A stretch of 64,000 bases of DNA from an uncultured Fimbriimonadaceae bacterium (GTDB taxonomy: Bacteria > Armatimonadota > Fimbriimonadia > Fimbriimonadales > Fimbriimonadaceae). The notes beneath the pieces were generated by a model. The model ran no database searches. It had not been told where the DNA came from and saw only the letters and a program-made list of their open reading frames with translations. A program made the translations under genes and the position numbers. The stretch is from contig CALGMO010000059.1 of NCBI GenBank assembly GCA_937961665.1, positions 1-64,000 of the forward strand. Direction: 5' to 3'. Positions 56,727 to 64,000 of the stretch are shown one piece after another. Numbering within the stretch: the first letter of the stretch is position 1; every line of letters starts with the position of its first letter.

Positions 56727-57116
56727 ATGGCCGTCGGAATCTGGATCTGGTCCGTCCTCGCGGTTCTTCAGGCCCCGGCCGCGGTTCCGCAGGACATTGT
56801 AGCCGGAACCGGCAGGACCGTCCAGCAGGGGGACGTCGTCGTGGTTCACCTCGTCGCGGAGGCGCCGGACGGCCGAGCCATCGCCGACACGCGGAAGCGG
56901 GGATTGCCATTCGCCTTCCAAGTGGCTGCGGGAGGGGTGGAGCCGTGGCTGGACGGCTGCGTGCGGGGGATGCGCGTCGGCGGGGTTCGCAAGGTGGTGC
57001 TGGATCCGAGTTCGGGCTACGGAGAGGAGGGCGTTCCACCGGTGGTTCCGCCCGCCGCAACGCTGACCGTCACCGTGACGCTGTTGGAGGCGAGGCCCGC
57101 GCAGAGCGGCAGGTAA
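56727..57116 (+). CDS. Exported FKBP-type peptidyl-prolyl isomerase
   Basis: A 129-aa protein with a hydrophobic N-terminus (VGIWIWSVLAVLQAPAA) and a single FKBP domain: GDVVVVHLVAEAPDGRAI, LPFAFQVAAGGVEPWLDGCVRGMRVGGVRKVVLDPSSGYG, and TLTVTVTLLE. It would catalyse prolyl isomerisation or act as a folding helper outside the cytoplasm. The start is at 56727; the stop TAA sits inside the TAAAGT of the next gene's promoter. Confidence 0.88.
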   Translation: MAVGIWIWSVLAVLQAPAAVPQDIVAGTGRTVQQGDVVVVHLVAEAPDGRAIADTRKRGLPFAFQVAAGGVEPWLDGCVRGMRVGGVRKVVLDPSSGYGEEGVPPVVPPAATLTVTVTLLEARPAQSGR

Positions 57117-57126
57117 AGTCGGCCCA
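57114..57126 (+). promoter_or_regulatory. -10 box overlapping a stop codon, for a leaderless protease gene
   Basis: TAAAGT (57114-57119) begins with the TAA stop of the FKBP gene and ends 6 nt before the ATG at 57126. No Shine-Dalgarno lies between. Confidence 0.45.
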
Positions 57127-59837
57127 TGCTGGTGTTGCTCGCGGCGTTGCAGGCGACGGCGTGGTGCGTGCCGACGCCTTGGGCCTTGGGCTTTGCGGCG
57201 CTTCCCCGGATGCCGTTCGTCGCAGACCTGGATTCGGACGGCCTGGCGGATCTTCTGGTGGTCTTCCCAGACGCTCCCGGAATCCTCGATTCCAGCCTGA
57301 ATCAGGGAGGCCAGAAGGCCGGGCGGCCGTTTCAGGGTCTCAATCCGTTCGTGGGTGGCGTCCGTGCGGCGACCGTCGGAGACCTGACCGGAGACGGAAA
57401 GCCGGACGTGGCGGCCTTCGCGGACGGGTACCTGCACCTCGCCACGGGCAAAGGAGATGGCGGCTTCGAGCGAACGCTCCGCTGGTGCGCAGTTCCCGGA
57501 GACTGGAGCGACCCTTACCTGCTGGAGGAACCCAAGGGCCGGTTGGGGCTGGTGGACCGGAAGAGCGGGCGGGCGGTCGCGATCGACCTGCGCACGCGCC
57601 GCGCGAGCCCCATGGCCTTCCCGAAGGACGTGGTCTGGGCCACCGACGGCGATGGGAAGTGGGCGATGCGCGCCGACGGCCAGCTCGGCCGCTGGACGGA
57701 GGCCGGTCGGTTCGAGCCGCTGAAGGGAGCCAAGATGCCGAACGGCTCGACCCCGGGAGCCTTCGGCGGGTTCTTGGCCACCGCGACCGAGCTTCGTTGC
57801 CCCGACGGGTCGGTCGTGCAGCTGCCCGCGATCGGACTGCCGCCCGCGCGCGAGGTGCGGCGCGTGGCGGACGCGGACGGGGACGGCGACCTGGACGTGT
57901 TCGTTTTCCGCTACGGCAGGGAGCCGCACACCTCGCACCAAGTGCTTCTGCTCCGCGCCGTCGGGCCGAGCGAAACCGACGGAGACCGCGACGCCCTCAG
58001 CGACGAGGAGGAAAGGAGGCTCGGAACGGACCCGCGGAACCCCGACTCGGATGCAGACGGCCTGCTGGACGGCTGGGAGGCGAAAGGCTTCCGAGGACTC
58101 GACCTGCCGGGTCTAGGCTGCGACCCGAAGTCGCCCGACGCGGTCTGCTACCTCGCACCGTTCGAGGGCACGGACCGCAAGATGCAGGAGGCCGAGATGG
58201 AGAGGGCGGCGCAGCTCTACGCCCGCTACGGAATTTCGCTCCGGCTGATCTGGCAGGATCCGATCCCCAAGAGCGAGCAGCAGCGGCCTTGGTGGGAGCT
58301 CCGAGACAGGCTCCTCCCTCACGCCCATCGGGGGATCGCCCACTGGATGCAGCTGACCCCAGGCGGCGGGGGGCAGTCGGGCATGCTGGATGACGGCGGA
58401 GGGTGCGGCGGCGGGGAAGGCACCCTGTGGGCGACCTTCTCCCACGAGTTCGGTCACCAGATCGGGTTGGACCACTCCGGGTTCTGGAAGCCGGCCTGGT
58501 GCCCGATCTATCCGTCCTTGATGAACTACGCCTACGGGTACGCCCTCGAGGACGATCGAAACAAGATCCAATTCAGCATGGGGCGGTTCTCGAACCTGGT
58601 GCTGCGGGAGACGGCGCTGGACGAGCGCCTGCCGTTTCCCATCGACCAGGTCGGTTTCTTGGCCAAGGGACCGTACCGCTTCAACCTGAAGGCCGACGGC
58701 TCTGAGACCCTCATCGACTGGAACTGGAACGGCGTCTTCGGAGAGCGGAACGTTCGGGCCGACATCAACTACGGCTACAGCACGACGGCGGGCGTTCGGC
58801 AGACCGTCGGAAAGGCCGCCGGCTCGCCTTGGCTCCTGACCAGAGGCAAGGAGGCGTGGCTGCTGTCCCTTCTGACGCCTCAGGGCGCGCCGGAGCGGCC
58901 GGGAGCCGTCGGCTTGCGCAGGTTGGGCAAGGATCGCCGCTGGTCGGAACCGACGGTACTGGCCGAAGGGGCCACCGGCGACCCGGCCGCGGTGCTGCTC
59001 GAAGGGCAGATTCTCCTGCTATATCCGACAGAACGGGGCGTGCAGTGGCTTAGGGCGTCGCTCGACGGAAGGCCCGTCGGACATCCGCGTCCGGTCGGCG
59101 GCGAGGCGGACGCTCTGCCGACCGTGGGGCTGTTGCGCGGAAAGCCGGTGGCGGCTCTGTGGTCGCCAGCGATCCGAAAGGCCACGGTCTGGCGCTTCGA
59201 CGGCGTGTGGAGGCAGATCACGGGCGGGACGGTGGAGTCGAACTCGCCGGTGGCCCTCTGCGAGGACTCTCGAACGGGAAACCTCATCGGGGGGATGCTC
59301 GTAAGCCAGGGTGGCAAGTTTCAGGGTCGCTGGGCCATCCAGCGCTGGCTGGTGCAGGGGGACGGATCCCTGGTTCGCGGGCCGCTCGAGTTCGTGGAGG
59401 GCGAAAGAGGGGGAGCCCGGGGACTCGGTCGGCCGACGGTGCTGTTCGACTCGTCCAAGGAAGCGGGAAGGAACGGCCGCGTCTGGTTCTTTTGCCGCGG
59501 GGGCGAGTGGGGCACCGAGCGCTCGGTCTGCTTCGTGGCGCACCAGGTGGCCGATTCGAACAAGTCGGGCGGGTGGCTGGTGAAGATGCTGTACGACGAA
59601 TGGACGACGTCCCGCTCCTCGCCCCACGCGGCCTGGTTCGACGGCGACATCCTGTACGCCTACCGCTGGGCGGACGACGCGCCTCAGAACGACGGGATCC
59701 TGCATGTCGGCTACCGGGGGACCGGCATCGAGGAGGAGCCGATGGGCGACTTCGACGACATCGCGTTCGTGAAGCGGTTCGGGTTGCGCCATTCCATCCT
59801 CCACCTCGGCGCCGAGGGGCAGCCAAGCTTGCGCTGA
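57126..59837 (+). CDS. Secreted zinc metalloprotease (metzincin-like) with FG-GAP and TSP3-type repeats
   Basis: A 903-aa protein with a short signal-like N-terminus (LVLLAALQATAWC). N-terminal FG-GAP/VCBS-like segments (DLDSDGLADLLVVF, DLTGDGKPDVAAF, DADGDGDLDVFVF) are followed by a thrombospondin-3-like calcium region (GDRDALSDEEERRLGTDPRNPDSDADGLLDGWE, about 280-318 in pieces). The catalytic motif HEFGHQIGLDH (from about residue 440) has the HExxHxxGxxH form, and SLMNY about 25 residues later is a candidate Met-turn. The C-terminal ~350 residues look like a sialidase/propeller-type beta region. It probably digests extracellular protein, with Ca2+ for stability. No propeptide is obvious. 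Confidence 0.82.
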   Translation: MLVLLAALQATAWCVPTPWALGFAALPRMPFVADLDSDGLADLLVVFPDAPGILDSSLNQGGQKAGRPFQGLNPFVGGVRAATVGDLTGDGKPDVAAFADGYLHLATGKGDGGFERTLRWCAVPGDWSDPYLLEEPKGRLGLVDRKSGRAVAIDLRTRRASPMAFPKDVVWATDGDGKWAMRADGQLGRWTEAGRFEPLKGAKMPNGSTPGAFGGFLATATELRCPDGSVVQLPAIGLPPAREVRRVADADGDGDLDVFVFRYGREPHTSHQVLLLRAVGPSETDGDRDALSDEEERRLGTDPRNPDSDADGLLDGWEAKGFRGLDLPGLGCDPKSPDAVCYLAPFEGTDRKMQEAEMERAAQLYARYGISLRLIWQDPIPKSEQQRPWWELRDRLLPHAHRGIAHWMQLTPGGGGQSGMLDDGGGCGGGEGTLWATFSHEFGHQIGLDHSGFWKPAWCPIYPSLMNYAYGYALEDDRNKIQFSMGRFSNLVLRETALDERLPFPIDQVGFLAKGPYRFNLKADGSETLIDWNWNGVFGERNVRADINYGYSTTAGVRQTVGKAAGSPWLLTRGKEAWLLSLLTPQGAPERPGAVGLRRLGKDRRWSEPTVLAEGATGDPAAVLLEGQILLLYPTERGVQWLRASLDGRPVGHPRPVGGEADALPTVGLLRGKPVAALWSPAIRKATVWRFDGVWRQITGGTVESNSPVALCEDSRTGNLIGGMLVSQGGKFQGRWAIQRWLVQGDGSLVRGPLEFVEGERGGARGLGRPTVLFDSSKEAGRNGRVWFFCRGGEWGTERSVCFVAHQVADSNKSGGWLVKMLYDEWTTSRSSPHAAWFDGDILYAYRWADDAPQNDGILHVGYRGTGIEEEPMGDFDDIAFVKRFGLRHSILHLGAEGQPSLR

Positions 59838-59851
59838 CAGATTCCTTCCGC

Positions 59852-59892
59852 TAAACTGGGTCCGACCCGGCTCCGGCCGGGTTGTGGCGCAA
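59852..59892 (+). promoter_or_regulatory. -10 box and hairpin before the membrane operon
   Basis: TAAACT (59852-59857) is followed by the hairpin ACCCGGC-tccg-GCCGGGT (59865-59882), then 9 nt to the ATG at 59892. The hairpin would lie at the very 5' end of the transcript, or may double as the 3' stem of the upstream protease gene. Confidence 0.4.
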
Positions 59893-60671
59893 TGGACAAC
59901 GCGAACTGGCAGGTGCTCCTGTTGATGGTGGTCTTCGCGGGGCTGGTCCTCTGGAAGATCGCCTCGGCCAAGAGGGGTCAGGGCCTCTACATTCGCCCGA
60001 TTCCCGGCCTGAACGCGATCGAAGAGGCCGTGGGGAGGTCGGCCGAGCTGGGAGGACCGCTCCTGTTCCACGGGGGCATCGCGGACTTCACCAACGTGCA
60101 GACGCTCGCCGCGGTCGGGATCTTGGAGCACATCTGCAAGACGGCCGCCAAGTACGGCAATCGCATCCTGGTGACCACGGCGATGCCCGTGATGGTGCCG
60201 ATCTGGGAGGACGTGATCAAGGCGTCCTTCGCGGCGGCGGGCAGGCCGGAGCTCGCCAGCCAGTCCGAGGTGCGGTTCATCTCTCCGGCGGGCGACCTCA
60301 CCGCGCTCGGCACGACGCAGGTCCTGGTGGACGAGAAGGTCTCCAGCTGCTTCCTGTTCGGAGCCTACGACTACACCTCGCTCCTCTACTCGGAGGGCGG
60401 CCAGATCGCGGGGTGCATGCAGATCGCCGGCACGTCGGACTACTACCAGATTCCGTTCTTCGTAGCCTCGTGCGACTACGTGGTGATGGTGGAGGAGTTG
60501 TTCGCCTGCTCGGCGTACCTCACTCGCGAGCCCACGATGCTCGGCAGCGTCGTCGGCCAGGACTACGGCAAGCTGTTCCTGCTGCTTCTGATCCTCGTCG
60601 GAGTGATCTGCGCCACGGTGTTCGGGCCCGCGAACCCGCTCAACGTGTACGAGGGGCTTCTGAGGTTCTGA
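59892..60671 (+). CDS. Membrane protein of unknown function, operon gene 1 (DUF6754-like)
   Basis: A 259-aa protein. N-terminal helix (8-24), a soluble alpha/beta region including LLFHGGIADFTNVQTLAAVGILEHI and RFISPAGDLTALGTTQVLVDEKVSS, and a C-terminal helix (about 228-245). The body has FLFGAYDYTSLLYSEGGQIAGCMQIAG, a strikingly conserved-looking stretch. I associate this with uncharacterised membrane proteins of the DUF6754 type, with limited confidence. It is followed after 3 nt by a second membrane protein, so one operon is likely. Confidence 0.7.
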   Translation: MDNANWQVLLLMVVFAGLVLWKIASAKRGQGLYIRPIPGLNAIEEAVGRSAELGGPLLFHGGIADFTNVQTLAAVGILEHICKTAAKYGNRILVTTAMPVMVPIWEDVIKASFAAAGRPELASQSEVRFISPAGDLTALGTTQVLVDEKVSSCFLFGAYDYTSLLYSEGGQIAGCMQIAGTSDYYQIPFFVASCDYVVMVEELFACSAYLTREPTMLGSVVGQDYGKLFLLLLILVGVICATVFGPANPLNVYEGLLRF

Positions 60672-60674
60672 CCG

Positions 60675-61913
60675 ATGGTTTGGCGGAGACGGTTCATCGC
60701 GGCGCTGACCTTCCTGGCGGGCCTGTACTTCCTGCTGGAGTTCATCCTGCCCCCGACGGTTCCGGGAAGCACGCACCGAGGGGTGTTCCTCGAACAGCTC
60801 CCGACGGTGCTCGCACTGGCGACTGCGGACGGGGAACGGCTGGAAGTCGAGGTTGGGCCCGGGGTCGAGCTGTCGATGATGGTTCGCGATCCTACGGGCA
60901 AGCTTCAGGCGAAGGTTCAGCGCACCCGAGAGGTTTCTGTCGGCGAGACGCTCAGCGTCCGAACGAGAACGTTCGCCTTCGGCTCGTTCCGGAACGGGAC
61001 GTTCCTCGACGACAAAGGGGGTGCCGTTGCCCTGCGTCCCGGCGAGCGGGTTTACAGCGACGACTCGGGGGACCGTCCGGCGGACCCGGCGCAGCTGGCC
61101 CCGGGAACGCCCCTCCGGGTGGAGGCGAGGGGCGCCAGGGTCGTCGGCATCCGGTGGGGCAGTCTGACTCTCCTGGATGGCCCCGCGGGCGAGGCCCGGT
61201 CGAGGCGAACCGTGGCGCTGGCGCCGAACATCGCCGTCCTGCGCGAAAAGAGGAAGGGAACCCCGGACGAGATCGAGCCCTACGAGGCGAGGGTCGGCGA
61301 CCTGCTCGCCGTCGGGCACACGACGTTCCTCCGCGACCAGCGCGACACGGCCGCCCAGTTCAACTCGGTTCTCGGAACGCTGGCGCTCGGCATGGGTCTG
61401 CTGAGCTTGGGCATGGTGAACGGCAGGAAGCTGCGGAAGCGCGGGGAGGACCGCTGGGTTGCCGTGGCCTTCTTCGTCGCGGTTGTTCTGGGCGTGGTCG
61501 CCGGCGTGTACAAGTACTACGACCCGAACACGTCCGAGCGGTCGTTCAGCGACGCGATCGTGTTCAAGCTGATCGGACCCGTCGGGTCCACGATCTTCAG
61601 CCTTCTCGCCTTCTACCTGGCCAGCGCCTCATACCGGGCGTTCCGGATCCGCTCGGCCGAGGCGGGGCTGATGATGGCCACGGCGCTGATCGTGATGCTC
61701 GGCCAGACGCCGTTCGGCATGTACCTCACAGGCTGGCTCGGCGAGCAGCTGAAGGCCCTGTGGCTGCCGAACATCGCGGGGTGGGTTCTGCGGGTGCCGA
61801 ACTCCGCGGTGGTCCGAGGCCTGATCTTCGGCACGATGCTCGGCGGCATCGGAACGGCCCTGCGCTACTGGCTGAACCTGGAGAAGGGTTCGGCGATGGG
61901 GGGTGGAGACTGA
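60675..61913 (+). CDS. Multi-helix membrane protein of unknown function, operon gene 2
   Basis: A 412-aa protein with N-terminal helix (8-24), a ~190-residue soluble beta-rich domain, then about five helices in 228-395 (LGTLALGMGLLSLGMV, AVAFFVAVVLGVVAGVYKY, SLLAFYLASASYRAF, ATALIVMLGQ, GLIFGTMLGGIGTA). No enzyme motif is visible. The next gene starts 1 nt after its stop codon. Confidence 0.7.
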   Translation: MVWRRRFIAALTFLAGLYFLLEFILPPTVPGSTHRGVFLEQLPTVLALATADGERLEVEVGPGVELSMMVRDPTGKLQAKVQRTREVSVGETLSVRTRTFAFGSFRNGTFLDDKGGAVALRPGERVYSDDSGDRPADPAQLAPGTPLRVEARGARVVGIRWGSLTLLDGPAGEARSRRTVALAPNIAVLREKRKGTPDEIEPYEARVGDLLAVGHTTFLRDQRDTAAQFNSVLGTLALGMGLLSLGMVNGRKLRKRGEDRWVAVAFFVAVVLGVVAGVYKYYDPNTSERSFSDAIVFKLIGPVGSTIFSLLAFYLASASYRAFRIRSAEAGLMMATALIVMLGQTPFGMYLTGWLGEQLKALWLPNIAGWVLRVPNSAVVRGLIFGTMLGGIGTALRYWLNLEKGSAMGGGD

Positions 61914-61914
61914 C

Positions 61915-62790
61915 ATGTGGCGCAGACTGGCGGCTCTGGACCGCGTGCCGAGGCAGACCATCTATCTGCTGATGTTCCTCGCCTGCGGCCTGCCGTTCTT
62001 CTTCGACGTGCGGCTCCCGCTCTATGTCTGGCCGGAGACGCGGGCGGTTTTCGAGGTGACGGACTCCACGCCGCCAAACAAGGTCGTTCTGATCTGCAGC
62101 AACCGGGTGCAGGGAAGCCAGGGCGAGAACTGGCCGCAGTACGAGGCGCTCGTGAGCCACCTGATGCTGCGGGGGATCAAGTTCGTCGTGATCGCCGTGG
62201 ACTCCGACCCTCTGGCGCCGCAGTTCTCGGAGCGAGTCAACGAGCGGCAAGCTGCGAAGTACGGTCGCAAGTACGGCGTCGATTGGGTGAATCTGGGCAT
62301 GGTCCGCGGAGCCCCGCTCATCATGGCCTCGATCGGGCGCAACATCAAGGCGGTCTTCCCGCGCGATTACCGGGGCTACTCCACGAACGACGCCCAGAAG
62401 CTGCCCATTCTGAAGAACATCACGGGCGCCGCGGACTTCCAGATCCTCTGGGCGATCGAGTACCAGCCCTCGCTGGATTGGATGGTGTGGCTGGACCCTG
62501 CCGGGAGGGTGCCCGTCGCGTTCGGCAGCGCCGGCATCGTGACCACGAGTTGGTACCCCTACATCAGCTCCGGCCAGATGAAGGGCATGATGGCGGGCAT
62601 CCGCGGGGCGGCCGAGTACGAGACGCTGGTCCGAAGCAAGTATGGACGGGCGTATGACGAGGAGGGCCTCCGAGGGGGAAGGCTCCTGGTGCCGCTGGCG
62701 TTCGGGCACCTCGTCATCATCTCGTTCATCCTGCTGGGGAACCTCGGCATGATCGCGAAGCGGAGGGCCGCGAAGGAGGGTCGGCGGTGA
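61915..62790 (+). CDS. Membrane protein of unknown function, operon gene 3
   Basis: A 291-aa protein. One N-terminal helix (about 15-33), an alpha/beta soluble domain (KVVLICSNRVQGSQGENWPQYEALVSHLMLRGIKFVVIAVDS), and a C-terminal helix (VPLAFGHLVIISFILLGNLGMIA). Similar gross layout to gene 1 (helix, soluble domain, helix); the two may be distant relatives. The stop overlaps the next gene's start as GTGA. Confidence 0.7.
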   Translation: MWRRLAALDRVPRQTIYLLMFLACGLPFFFDVRLPLYVWPETRAVFEVTDSTPPNKVVLICSNRVQGSQGENWPQYEALVSHLMLRGIKFVVIAVDSDPLAPQFSERVNERQAAKYGRKYGVDWVNLGMVRGAPLIMASIGRNIKAVFPRDYRGYSTNDAQKLPILKNITGAADFQILWAIEYQPSLDWMVWLDPAGRVPVAFGSAGIVTTSWYPYISSGQMKGMMAGIRGAAEYETLVRSKYGRAYDEEGLRGGRLLVPLAFGHLVIISFILLGNLGMIAKRRAAKEGRR

Positions 62791-64000
62791 GCTGGTCCGA
62801 GTACTGGTCGTCGAGCTGGGCGGTCTGGCTGGGGGCGTTCTGCGTCCTGGCGATCTACAGCTACCTGTTCCGCGACAACCCGGTGTATCGCCTGATGATG
62901 CAGATCTTCATCGGCATCAACGTGGGCTACGCCGTGGTCGTGCAATGGAAGGACATCCTGTATCCACTCTGGTGGCTGCCGATGATGGACGGCATCGACG
63001 CCCTCCTCGGTCGCGGCCAAGGGTCGCCCTACGGCGCGCTGTGGGTCCTGGTGGGCGTTCTGGGTCTGCTCTGGTACTTCCAGCTCAGTCGGCGCTACCT
63101 GTGGCTCAGTCGCGTCGTCATCGGGATCACCGTCGGAATCGGCGCCGGCTTCACCTTCAAGAGCCTGTTCGGGCAGAACATCCCGCAGGTGGTGGATTCC
63201 TTCCGCCCGCTCGGTCCGAGCGCCATCGCGGTCCAGCCGCGCCGCCTGTTCGCGTTGCCCCAGTCCGTCGTGCCGCCGCTCCTCGACGAGCCGCTTCTCG
63301 TGCTAGCCGGCGAGCGGGAGGCGGTGGCCGTCGAGACGCTAGAGGGCCGCGAAGTGTGGCGTTGCCCGCTCCCGAGCCGCCCCTCCGGGCGTGTGCGAGA
63401 GCAGGGTGCCTTCGTGGAGATCCCGTGCGGGACGGAGACGGTTCGGATCGACCGCCGCACCGGGAGCAGGTTGCCGGCGGGCGCGCCGATCCCGCCCTAT
63501 GCGGCCGGGCAGGTGGGGGCGGAGGCAGGCTGGCACCTCGGGGAGGGTCGGGATCGGCTGGTCAAAGCCGGTGTGGCCGCTCCGGACGGCCGCGAGGCCA
63601 CCGTGGTGTTCTCGGTGGTGGATGGGCGGCTCGCGGCGAGCCGATGGGACGCGAGCACCGGTGGGGGCTTCTGGTCGACCGATCCCGGAGTGCCCGCCCG
63701 GGAGCTCTTCGACGGAGGACGCTTCGTGCTGGCGGCGGACGGACGCTCCGTGGCGGTCGTCGACGCGTCGCTCGGAGTCGTCACGGCTCGATTCGAGACC
63801 GCCGAGACACCCGCCTGGCTGACGGTTGCGAGAATGGCGGACCCGGTCCACGACCAGGCGACCGTGCTGGCGATCTCTGCGGACGGAACAATCGAAGCGT
63901 TCTGCGCAACCGACCACAAGGTGTCGAGACAACCGGCCGGCAGGCTTCTGTGGAAGGCGGAGGCGGGAAGGCCGCTCGCTTGGGGTGGAACGGCCGGAGG
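62787..64000 (+). CDS. Membrane-anchored beta-propeller-like protein, operon gene 4 (partial, cut by right edge)
   Basis: Open from GTG at 62787 to the edge, 404 codons. Four helices are in the first ~145 residues (WAVWLGAFCVLAIYSYLF; IFIGINVGYAVVVQW; ALWVLVGVLGLLWYF; RVVIGITVGIGAGFTF). After a linker the sequence becomes beta-rich with PQQ/propeller-like turns (VETLEGREVWRCPL, VVDGRLAASRWDAST, ADGRSVAVVDAS and AISADGTIEAFC). This mirrors the anchored propellers of the left-hand operon at a different locus. Overlaps gene 3 by 4 nt. Confidence 0.75.
   Translation, partial: MSWSEYWSSSWAVWLGAFCVLAIYSYLFRDNPVYRLMMQIFIGINVGYAVVVQWKDILYPLWWLPMMDGIDALLGRGQGSPYGALWVLVGVLGLLWYFQLSRRYLWLSRVVIGITVGIGAGFTFKSLFGQNIPQVVDSFRPLGPSAIAVQPRRLFALPQSVVPPLLDEPLLVLAGEREAVAVETLEGREVWRCPLPSRPSGRVREQGAFVEIPCGTETVRIDRRTGSRLPAGAPIPPYAAGQVGAEAGWHLGEGRDRLVKAGVAAPDGREATVVFSVVDGRLAASRWDASTGGGFWSTDPGVPARELFDGGRFVLAADGRSVAVVDASLGVVTARFETAETPAWLTVARMADPVHDQATVLAISADGTIEAFCATDHKVSRQPAGRLLWKAEAGRPLAWGGTAG

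Noticed and set aside
59019-61319. 766-codon minus-strand frame opposite the protease and membrane operon
   Set aside because: Low-information Arg/His/Pro-rich translation opposite well-formed plus-strand genes.

Overview
The window is about 68% GC by eye, densely coded and bacterial. It most resembles an Armatimonadota (Fimbriimonadia-like) genome. The basis is an Armatimonadota-style prepilin-like protein (25995-26765, with an FTLVE...LFPVFA N-terminus), many secreted PQQ/beta-propeller proteins, a fused SecDF, a LemA, a Gram-negative type flagellar hook operon, and many genes that appear to lack a 5' leader (a TA-rich -10 box 6-8 nt before the start codon). The taxonomic call is an inference from gene content, not a database result. 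No rRNA, tRNA, IS element, phage gene or CRISPR array was seen. No gap between genes exceeds 300 bp; the largest are 43746-43892, 39461-39590 and 15444-15564.

Region 1 (1-15443, minus strand) is an unusually tight run of eleven genes joined by 4-25 nt overlaps, with a twelfth gene following after a 58-bp gap and running off the left edge. In transcription order it encodes: a membrane-anchored PQQ beta-propeller; a secreted NHL propeller; a 69-aa Tat-signal protein with four Cys; a Tat-signal ferredoxin with 16 cluster Cys (NapG-like); a NapH/NosR-like membrane polyferredoxin; a second membrane-anchored PQQ propeller; a NuoE-NuoF-2[4Fe-4S] fusion; a [2Fe-2S]/FAD/[4Fe-4S] protein; a LolD/MacB-type ABC ATPase and its 1049-aa FtsX-type permease; and a third PQQ propeller. 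I read it as one NADH-linked, possibly electron-bifurcating, membrane redox system with periplasmic propeller proteins. I know of no described system with this composition.

Region 2 (15565-25927) holds a GT4 glycosyltransferase, another PQQ propeller, a divergent PRPP synthetase, a bifunctional fucokinase/GDP-fucose pyrophosphorylase, and a trimeric NAD-linked [FeFe]-hydrogenase (hydC-hydB-hydA). This HydB lacks the C-terminal 2[4Fe-4S] domain that the Region 1 fusion has.

Region 3 (25995-39460) is mostly housekeeping: prepilin-like protein, REC-PAS-GGDEF diguanylate cyclase, GpmA, dihydroorotase, SecDF, Era flanked by a ZipA-C-like protein and by a large glycosidase-like protein with RNase E-like charged tails, and a HAD phosphatase.

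Region 4 (39591-45185) is a flagellar hook cluster: FliK, FlgD, a small flagellar operon protein, and FlgE.

Region 5 (45263-59837) carries RidA, a quinate-dehydrogenase-like/acyl-ACP-reductase-like pair, a HEAT-repeat membrane protein, LemA, a lipoprotein whose 5' end overlaps divergent purL, PurL, a TPR protein, NAD kinase coupled to an orphan OppF-type ATPase, ribokinase, an exported FKBP and a large metzincin-type protease.

Region 6 (59892-64000) is a four-gene membrane-protein operon of unknown function. Its last gene, cut by the right edge, is another membrane-anchored propeller-like protein.
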